Assembly (NCBI GenBank): GCA_046728155.1
Contig: JBKPDY010000021.1
Coordinates: 1 to 6,851, forward strand
Direction of reading: 5' to 3'
DNA length: 6,851 bases
Origin: CAWDLX01 sp046728155
Lineage (GTDB): Bacteria > Actinomycetota > Actinomycetes > Mycobacteriales > Micromonosporaceae
Below the pieces are notes generated by a model that saw nothing but the letters and a program-made list of their open reading frames with translations, was not told the DNA's origin and did no database searches. Position numbers and translations under genes: made by a program. Positions 1-4,167 of the stretch are shown here, in pieces (positions within the stretch are counted from its first letter, which is position 1; every line of letters starts with the position of its first letter).

Positions 1-384
1 CACGTCCAGCGATGTGACGTCTGAAGCCGGTACCGCGTGATTCCGGCCGCTCCACTCCTGGCGCCCGCGCACCGAACTGGCGGATCTGCATGCGCCTGCC
101 GCCAGGGCGGCGCCACGGTCAGCTGCGCCCTAATCGGCGATCGGGAGCTGCGGGCCGCGCGGCGTATCACGGTGCGTGATCGGGCTCAGGAGTTCGCGGC
201 GTGCGCATCCATGGCGGTGGGCGGCTTCTTGGTCAAGGCTGCGCAGGCAGGCGGTTGTACGGAGGACGGTGATCTTGGGTGCCGCCGGGTGTGCGGACCT
301 AGCGCGGGGATGTCTGGTCATCGGCGTCCAGCGGCACCCTTGCAGTCGGCCAGGCCGCCGTCGCCGCGCGGTTGCCCTTGCGGC
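1..384. other. Left-edge stretch without a supportable gene
   Basis: Several long frames are open here on both strands, but this is expected in such GC-rich DNA. Their translations are rich in Arg, Ala, Gly and Pro and show no recognisable motif. A 63-residue minus-strand frame (321-130) has no convincing ribosome binding site. A short minus-strand stretch just after the 88-residue gene (about 384-290) reads like protein in a different frame but has no plausible upstream start. I see no tRNA, strong terminator or repeat. A weak 5-bp hairpin (gccct/agggc, about 371-388) overlaps the stop codon of the neighbouring minus-strand gene. Confidence 0.5.
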
Positions 385-651
385 TCAGGGCGTCTCAGTT
401 GCAGGCGGGTGGTCACTGAGCTGTTCGGCGACCGCGCGGATCGAGGGCATGAACAGTTCCGCCAGGCGCCCGGGCGCGGCAGCCAGCTCGCTGGCGGCGG
501 CGCGCATGTCGTCGTCGGTGGCGCTGCCGGGCAGGTCGGTCTCCTCGGTGGTGAACGGCGTGCCGTCCCGGTGCACCAGCCGCTGGCCGGAGCCGGTGCG
601 CTGCAGGTCAAAGTCGGTCAGAAGCGCCACTACTTCGGGTCGCGCGGCCAT
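385..651 (-). CDS. Small acidic protein of unknown function (88 aa)
   Basis: I do not recognise the family. The product is 88 residues, starts MAARPEVVALLTDFDLQRTG and is rich in Asp, Glu and Ala. Its middle (about 27-50: DGTPF, TTEETDLPGS, DDDMRAAASEL) is followed by probable helices with LAELFMPSIRAVAEQL. No signal peptide or membrane segment is visible. The frame could extend upstream to a GTG at 876, but I chose the ATG at 651 because AAAGGGA (659-665) lies 7 bases before it and the upstream residues are low-complexity Arg/Pro/Ala. The start lies inside the end of the zinc-ribbon gene (22-base overlap), so the two are probably co-transcribed and translationally coupled. The protein-like composition only in this frame supports a real gene. 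Its function is unknown. Confidence 0.72.
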   Translation of the reverse strand: MAARPEVVALLTDFDLQRTGSGQRLVHRDGTPFTTEETDLPGSATDDDMRAAASELAAAPGRLAELFMPSIRAVAEQLSDHPPATETP

Positions 652-839
652 GGCGGTGTCCCTTTCGGTGGCGCTGCGGCCGGCGCGGGCGGCGGGTGCC
701 GGTGGTGCGGGTTCCGGCAGTCCGCGCGGATGCAGTACAACGACCCGGCGGTGAACCGGCGCCGCTGGTGGACCAGACCGCACAGCGGGCAGACAACGGG
801 CGCGCCGGACAGATCCCGCTGCGCGGGCAGGTCTCTCAT
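630..839 (-). CDS. Small four-cysteine zinc-ribbon-like protein (69 aa)
   Basis: This 69-residue product carries a CPLC motif (Cys17, Cys20) and, 15 residues later, a Cys36-x4-Cys41 pair followed by NPHHRHP. The pattern suggests a single zinc-binding ribbon or knuckle. The tail (about 49-69) is Pro/Ala-rich and probably disordered. The ATG at 839 is the only good start: no ATG or GTG lies between it and the in-frame stop at 888-890. No strong Shine-Dalgarno is seen in front of it. It overlaps the 88-residue gene downstream by 22 bases, indicating one transcript. A role in nucleic-acid or protein binding is usual for such ribbons, but nothing here shows the partner. The alternative is a chance open frame, made less likely by the paired cysteines and the coupled neighbour. 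Confidence 0.6.
   Translation of the reverse strand: MRDLPAQRDLSGAPVVCPLCGLVHQRRRFTAGSLYCIRADCRNPHHRHPPPAPAAAPPKGTPPWPRDPK
659..665 (-). promoter_or_regulatory. Ribosome binding site of the 88-aa gene
   Basis: AAAGGGA on the minus strand lies 7 bases before the ATG at 651. It lies inside the coding sequence of the preceding small gene and decides in favour of this start over the GTG at 876. Confidence 0.65.
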
Positions 840-971
840 GAGGCACGCACTTCGAACGGCCGCGACGCGGCAGCACTCGTCAAAGACCTACCCCAACGAC
901 CAGGTTCTCACCGCGCCACGCCCGAGCCGCCGCTGGCGACGGATTGCCGCCGGGCCCGCCAAAGACGAATG

Positions 972-1400
972 CTATCCCGAAGCCAGGTGCTCGAGGGCAC
1001 CGGTCATGCTGGGCCGGGCATCAGCTGCGGAGATCTGCCACGTGACGAACTTCGTCGGTCCCATGAACGGCTTGAGAGAGGTCATGACACCGACGTGCGG
1101 CGGCGTGCGCATGAACTCCCGCAGCGCCCTGTCGTCTTTCCAGACCGACAGGGTCCAGTAGTCACGGGCCAAAGGCTTGGCCCGTAGCGTGTAGCCAACC
1201 AGACCTTCTGCTGTGGCAAGCTGCCTGCGCACGGCCGATACGGCCCGAAAGAAGCGCACGGTGGAGGAGATCCGCTTCAGCGGCAGATGGGAGGCCATGA
1301 CCAGGTACTCGGTTCCCGGTTCCATCTGCGCGCGAGCCGTCCAGGGCAGGTCGGGCACGGCTCCGAATCTATCAGCGGGACAACTCCGGCTTTCCGCCAT
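972..1400 (-). CDS. Small ABM-fold-like (dimeric alpha+beta barrel) protein, DUF3291-type
   Basis: The 142-residue product resembles small actinobacterial proteins of the dimeric alpha+beta barrel superfamily, which includes antibiotic-biosynthesis monooxygenase (ABM) and DUF3291-type proteins. Visible landmarks are a first strand EYLVMASHLPLKR (31-43), an Arg-rich helix with RRQLATAEGLVGY (58-70), the central strand YWTLSVWKDDRALREFM (81-97), PHVGVM (101-106) and a final strand KFVTW (117-121). Some relatives act on small aromatic or fatty substrates, but no catalytic residue can be assigned here. The ATG at 1400 lies 29 bases inside the end of the histidine phosphatase gene, so the two are probably one operon. 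Starts at the GTG for residue 15 or the ATG at 1325 (residue 26) are possible. The PW at 19-20 seems to belong to the family, favouring a start upstream of it. The family call is from memory of related sequences. Confidence 0.75.
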   Translation of the reverse strand: MAESRSCPADRFGAVPDLPWTARAQMEPGTEYLVMASHLPLKRISSTVRFFRAVSAVRRQLATAEGLVGYTLRAKPLARDYWTLSVWKDDRALREFMRTPPHVGVMTSLKPFMGPTKFVTWQISAADARPSMTGALEHLASG

Positions 1401-1920
1401 AGTCCAGCGGCTCCACCCGGTAGCGCCCGCCGTCCTCGATCAGCACGATCCCCTCGCCCTTACCCAGGGGTGGGACGACCTGGCTGGTGAGCCCGAGCAC
1501 GGCGGCCTCGTTGGTCGGGCTGTGGCCCACCACCAGCGCACGGCCGCCATCGGGCAGCCCCTCTATCACCTGCCGCAGTTGGGAGCCGAGCAGCCAAGAC
1601 TCCCGCTCGACCAGGTCCGGGTCGAGTGCCTGCAGGGCATCCAGGTCCGCGCCCTTCCCCGCCGCCGTGGCCACTTGGCGCCAGCGGTCCTCCACCGATG
1701 ACCGCAACCCCGGCGCGACGGTGATCGGCGTCTGGTCCTGGCCCACCGCGTGCCGCAAGATCTCCAGCATCTGGGTGGCGCGCGCCGCGCCGCTGGAAAC
1801 GAACGCCGCGTACGGCGGGTGCAGCCGGCCGCGGCCTATCAGCTCCGCATCCGCCACTCCCCGTGGTGTCAGGCGATCACCGTCGTTGTCGGTGTGCCGG
1901 CGCAACTCCACGTACCGCAC
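1372..1920 (-). CDS. Histidine phosphatase family protein (PhoE/SixA-like)
   Basis: The product is a 182-residue member of the histidine phosphatase (phosphoglycerate-mutase-like) superfamily, which removes phosphate through a phosphohistidine intermediate. The N-terminal catalytic motif is LRRHT, with Arg8 and nucleophile His9. Arg47 in SSGAARATQM fits the second phosphate-binding arginine, and His133 in VVGHSP is the second conserved histidine. The length is normal for a minimal member without a large insertion. The substrate cannot be told from sequence; relatives act on small phosphometabolites or on phosphohistidine in proteins. The GTG at 1920 has AGGA 7 bases upstream, inside a small perfect palindrome (GCAGG-T-CCTGC, 1923-1933). 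A second GTG three codons later is possible but would leave only four residues before the catalytic Arg-His pair. The gene overlaps the ABM-like gene by 29 bases. Confidence 0.9.
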   Translation of the reverse strand: MRYVELRRHTDNDGDRLTPRGVADAELIGRGRLHPPYAAFVSSGAARATQMLEILRHAVGQDQTPITVAPGLRSSVEDRWRQVATAAGKGADLDALQALDPDLVERESWLLGSQLRQVIEGLPDGGRALVVGHSPTNEAAVLGLTSQVVPPLGKGEGIVLIEDGGRYRVEPLDYGGKPELSR

Positions 1921-1971
1921 GAGCAGGTCCTGCCCAACTGCGGCGCTGCCATGCCCCTCTTGCCTCGATCA

Positions 1972-2222
1972 TCCACGCCAGGCGCGCCCTGCCACCCGTG
2001 CCGGTCAGGCCGCCTGGCAACAAGCCGCAGGCAAACGGCTCGCCACTCACACCGTGATCAAACCCGGGGACCTGCAGGGGCGCGCAGTGCCGCCGATATG
2101 CGCGATGATCTTGAACAACGGGCGCCGCACAGATTGATCATTCGGTCACGAGATCGCGCAGGTGTCGCGACGGCCATCAATCAGGATGAGCGGCCCTACA
2201 GCGTTTGTCGGCGGGTCGCTTT
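1972..2222. other. Intergenic stretch, no supportable gene
   Basis: This gap lies between the start of the histidine phosphatase gene and the end of the receiver-like gene, both on the minus strand. It should hold the promoter of the phosphatase gene, but I cannot pick convincing hexamers. A plus-strand frame running to a stop near 2137 reads fairly protein-like (for example WQQAAGKRLATHTVIKPGDL). Upstream it merges into antisense of the phosphatase and has no credible start. It could be the tail of a lost gene or chance. Confidence 0.4.
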
Positions 2223-2879
2223 CTATGCGCTTGAAGGGTTGGGGAAGCGTGCCAAGGTCGTTCCGGCCGGCATGGGTCCGACGATGAATGCGTGGACGGA
2301 CGGGCCGATGGACACGGTGGCGAATGATGCCTGGGCGGGGACCTCGTCCGGGATCGCGATGGTGTGCGCGCCAGTGGGGAGTTCCTTGTGCAGAATTACC
2401 CGTGAGGTGCTTTTCGGTTCCGGAGGGATGAACGAGGTGGCCCACCAGGCGGTGACGGTGACGTCCTGTGGCTGGTCGAGGGATATGCCGATCGATCGGG
2501 ACTGGGCGTCGTAGGTGACTGAGGCGGTGGGTCCGGTCGTGCCGTCGCTGAGGGCGGCCTCGACCTGCTCTGCGATCAGTCCGGGGATGCCTGCGTAGCC
2601 TTGGACGAAGGCTGCGGCTGGGTTTTGGGTCGAGATCTGCTCTCGGAGGTGTTCCTTGGTGTCCGGCGGCACCATTCCTCCGAAGACGACGAGGTCGAGC
2701 TGCCCGGCATCGAACAGGTCGAGGGTGCGGTCGAACTCGTTGGTGGCTCCTGTGGCGTAGCCCTTTTCTCGCAGGATGGTCACCGCCTCAGACAACACGC
2801 TCTCGCTTCGTCCGATCACCAGGATCCGGGCGCAATGGTCCGCGGCGGCGCGGCCGGCTTCGACGGGCAGGGTGAGCAT
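2223..2879 (-). CDS. Degenerate CheY-like receiver protein with unknown beta-rich C-terminal half
   Basis: The product has 218 residues. Residues 18-110 follow the receiver layout: strand ARILVIGRS, helix SVLSEAVTILREKGY, strand LDLVVFGGMVPP (61-72), helix KEHLREQI, strand AAAFVQG and a final helix GLIAEQVEAAL. By alignment with the usual DLVLLDxxMP motif, the phosphorylated Asp is replaced by Gly67, and no Asp/Glu pair ends the first strand. It is therefore probably a phosphorylation-independent pseudo-receiver. Residues 118-205 are beta-rich, with VTAWWATSFIPPEPKSTSR (141-159), and match no domain I know. No DNA-binding motif, signal peptide or membrane segment is seen. AAGGAG lies 5 bases before the ATG at 2879, fixing the start. 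The gene is divergent from marR across a 41-base palindrome, so MarR very likely controls it. Its cellular role is unknown. Confidence 0.82.
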   Translation of the reverse strand: MLTLPVEAGRAAADHCARILVIGRSESVLSEAVTILREKGYATGATNEFDRTLDLFDAGQLDLVVFGGMVPPDTKEHLREQISTQNPAAAFVQGYAGIPGLIAEQVEAALSDGTTGPTASVTYDAQSRSIGISLDQPQDVTVTAWWATSFIPPEPKSTSRVILHKELPTGAHTIAIPDEVPAQASFATVSIGPSVHAFIVGPMPAGTTLARFPNPSSA

Positions 2880-2884
2880 GATGG

Positions 2885-2890
2885 CTCCTT
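2885..2890 (-). promoter_or_regulatory. Strong ribosome binding site of the receiver-like gene
   Basis: AAGGAG on the minus strand stands 5 bases before the ATG at 2879. It is the best Shine-Dalgarno in the window and settles this start. Confidence 0.8.
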
Positions 2891-2990
2891 CTCGTGGGTC
2901 TCAGACGCTGGGGGTCGTGGTCGCAGTGGCCAGCGCGACGTTGCTGGAGATTGGGCTGCCATGACGAACCCCGGATGTTGGGACAGCAAA

Positions 2991-3031
2991 TGTAGGTATC
3001 ACCAACATAGCGTATGTTGGTGGCACCTACA
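2991..3031. promoter_or_regulatory. 41-base near-perfect palindrome, probable MarR operator
   Basis: The left arm TGTAGGTATCACCAACATA (2991-3009) and the right arm (3013-3031) are reverse complements at 17 of 19 positions, with a GCG centre. The only mismatches are AT against GC at arm positions 8-9. MarR dimers usually bind palindromes of about 16-20 bases; this one is twice that length, enough for two dimers or an extended contact. A similar half-site, ATGTTGG, recurs just outside at 2975-2981. The site overlaps the promoter-like hexamers of both divergent genes, so binding should repress both. That it is the MarR site is inference from position and symmetry. Confidence 0.82.
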
Positions 3032-3032
3032 A
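3004..3032 (-). promoter_or_regulatory. Putative promoter of the receiver-like gene
   Basis: On the minus strand TTGTAG (3027-3032) and TATGTT (3004-3009) are separated by exactly 17 bases, a good sigma-70/HrdB-type arrangement. Transcription would begin near 2997 and leave a leader of about 118 bases before the ATG at 2879. Both hexamers lie in the palindrome, so an occupied operator would block RNA polymerase. Confidence 0.55.
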
Positions 3033-3036
3033 GTGC

Positions 3037-3042
3037 TATCCT
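3037..3042 (+). promoter_or_regulatory. Putative -10 element of marR (leaderless start)
   Basis: TATCCT lies 7 bases before the GTG at 3050, the spacing expected if transcription begins at or next to the start codon. A mirror-image alternative inside the palindrome is ATGTAG (2990-2995), 17 bases, TATGTT (3013-3018); this would start near 3025 and give a leader of about 25 bases. Both exclude translation from the ATG at 3014. Confidence 0.4.
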
Positions 3043-3049
3043 TAGCCCC

Positions 3050-3508
3050 GTGCCCGAGCACCGGCCTCCACATGTGTCTGCCCCGTCCCGGATCCGGGAC
3101 CGGCCGACCTGGCTGATCAGCCGCACCTACGGCCGCTCACACGGGCTGCTGAATGACGGTTTCGCGGCCAGCGGCGCCGGACTTCGCAGCTACCACTACC
3201 GCCTGCTCGCCGCGCTCGAGGAGTGGGGTCCAGTCGGCCAGGCGGACCTCGGGCGCAGCACGAGCGTCGATCGTAGCGACGTCGTTACCGTGCTGGGCGA
3301 GCTAGAGCGGCTCGGACTAATCGAACGCACGGTCAACCCCGACAACCGGCGTCGCAACATCGTCACGATCACCCCCGCCGGGAGCGAGCAACTGCGAGCG
3401 CTCGACCACGTGATCGACGAGATCCAAGAGCGGGTACTTGCGCCGCTCTCCCAGAACGAGCGCCGTCAGCTGACGAAGCTGCTGCGCAAGCTTGCGGACG
3501 CCGGCTGA
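3050..3508 (+). CDS. MarR family transcriptional regulator
   Basis: The 152-residue product is a typical MarR-type winged helix-turn-helix repressor. After an N-terminal dimerisation helix (about 17-40) comes YHYRLLAALEEWGPVGQADLG, then the recognition region TSVDRSDVVTVLGELERLGL (71-90). IERTVNPDNRRRNIVTITPAG follows, whose DNRRRN (98-103) is the wing, and C-terminal helices complete the dimer interface. Such proteins bind palindromic operators as dimers and often release DNA on binding a phenolic or other small ligand; no ligand can be inferred here. An in-frame ATG at 3014 lies inside the 41-base palindrome, so I prefer the GTG at 3050, which has a -10-like TATCCT just upstream and no Shine-Dalgarno. 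A GTG at 3074 is also possible. It is divergent from the receiver-like gene and probably represses both that gene and itself. Confidence 0.93.
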   Translation: MPEHRPPHVSAPSRIRDRPTWLISRTYGRSHGLLNDGFAASGAGLRSYHYRLLAALEEWGPVGQADLGRSTSVDRSDVVTVLGELERLGLIERTVNPDNRRRNIVTITPAGSEQLRALDHVIDEIQERVLAPLSQNERRQLTKLLRKLADAG

Positions 3509-3521
3509 CCGCTCAGCCGGC
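3500..3521 (+). terminator. Hairpin at the marR stop codon, possible terminator
   Basis: GCCGGCTGA (3500-3508) pairs perfectly with TCAGCCGGC (3513-3521) around a CCGC loop, giving a 9-bp GC-rich stem. The left arm ends in the TGA stop codon itself. No T-run follows, as is common for actinobacterial hairpin terminators. Confidence 0.55.
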
Positions 3522-4154
3522 CCGCCGTTCGCGTTCGCAGGACCGCACGGCATCCTCTATTGCCGCATAGGGCGCGTCGGGGCCGGGCCCGATCCAGCCA
3601 AGTGTCGGCCACACGTTACTCACAGCGTGGACGGGCACCGCGCCCCACAGCGAACCCCAGGACAGCCAGACTGCACCCGAGGCCACCGGTCGGAAATCCC
3701 ACTACTGTAAGTGACAGCGACGGTCAGGGATAACGCGCGCCGACCCGCCGATCGGCGCGGCTACTGGTGCGTATTGGAGCCATCCCTGGTGTGTGCAGAA
3801 CTGGCCGATCGGGCGCTGCGGACACCCGATCGCCAACGCGCACTCATCCATGATGAGCGGATCCCAGGGCGAAGCCTTAAGGGCGGGCTGATTCCGTGGC
3901 CGGCGCGGTCGAGGCTCCGGCTGGCCAGGAGGCGGTTGATGTCGCGGGCGGGTTGCCGGACGTCGGTGGCCGGGCGACTCTTGACCTCCTGCGGCCGCTG
4001 AGGTGGAATGCGGGGGATTTTGGGTGGCCCGTATCCCGTCGCGGAGACGCACGGGGGCCTGGTGATTCTTGCGGTGTACGGAACTGTTGTGCACCGGTCA
4101 CCCGGTGCGGCTCGATTCCCATCCGCCGCGGCGGTTCAGCCCCTTGACGGCTGC
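3522..4154. other. Long gap before the TIR-NB-ARC gene, no supportable gene
   Basis: Open frames occur on both strands (for example plus 3711-4001 and minus 4094-3702), but none has a recognised motif or good ribosome binding site. A minus-strand frame around 3990-3870 has strongly GC-ended codons and a protein-like reading (TDVRQPARDINRLLASRS) but no start codon, so it may be a remnant of a decayed gene. Near the right end, GCACCGG (4091-4097) pairs with CCGGTGC (4102-4108) around a 4-base loop. This 7-bp hairpin or operator lies about 60 bases before the next gene. I see no tRNA and no insertion-sequence ends. Confidence 0.45.
4091..4108. repeat. Short inverted repeat upstream of the TIR-NB-ARC gene
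   Basis: A perfect 7-bp inverted repeat, GCACCGG and CCGGTGC with a TCAC loop, centred about 68 bases before the start codon. It could be a regulator site or a hairpin shielding the gene from upstream transcription. Repeats this short are common in GC-rich DNA. Confidence 0.35.
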
Positions 4155-4160
4155 CATACT
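4155..4160 (+). promoter_or_regulatory. Putative -10 element, leaderless start of the TIR-NB-ARC gene
   Basis: CATACT keeps the most conserved A and T of the -10 consensus and lies 7 bases before the ATG at 4168. Transcription would start at or one base before the start codon. No Shine-Dalgarno is present there, consistent with a leaderless message. The -35 (perhaps GGTTCA at 4133-4138) is weak. Confidence 0.4.
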
Positions 4161-4167
4161 CGAGCGT

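Noticed and set aside
37..1161. A 374-residue plus-strand open frame
   Set aside because: It is antisense to three better-supported minus-strand genes, is low-complexity Gly/Arg/Ala, and has no motif or ribosome binding site.
1951..2137. Protein-like plus-strand tail ending near 2137
   Set aside because: The frame has reasonable codon use but no credible start and merges upstream with antisense of the phosphatase; too little to call a gene or pseudogene.
3014..3049. Upstream ATG start for marR
   Set aside because: It lies inside the palindrome and overlaps promoter-like elements for both directions, and the added residues are not part of the MarR fold.
3702..4094. A 130-residue minus-strand open frame and overlapping plus-strand frames
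   Set aside because: Their compositions are Pro/Arg/Ser-rich, no motif is visible, and several frames are equally open, which is typical of non-coding GC-rich DNA.
4098..4125. tRNA T-arm-like string CTCGATTCC
   Set aside because: The flanking bases do not form the needed 5-bp stem and no anticodon or acceptor arm fits upstream.
4069..4167. Upstream TTG start for the TIR-NB-ARC protein
   Set aside because: The 33 extra residues are Arg/Pro/Cys-rich and unlike a TIR N-terminus, while the ATG at 4168 starts just before the first TIR strand and has a -10-like element at the right distance.
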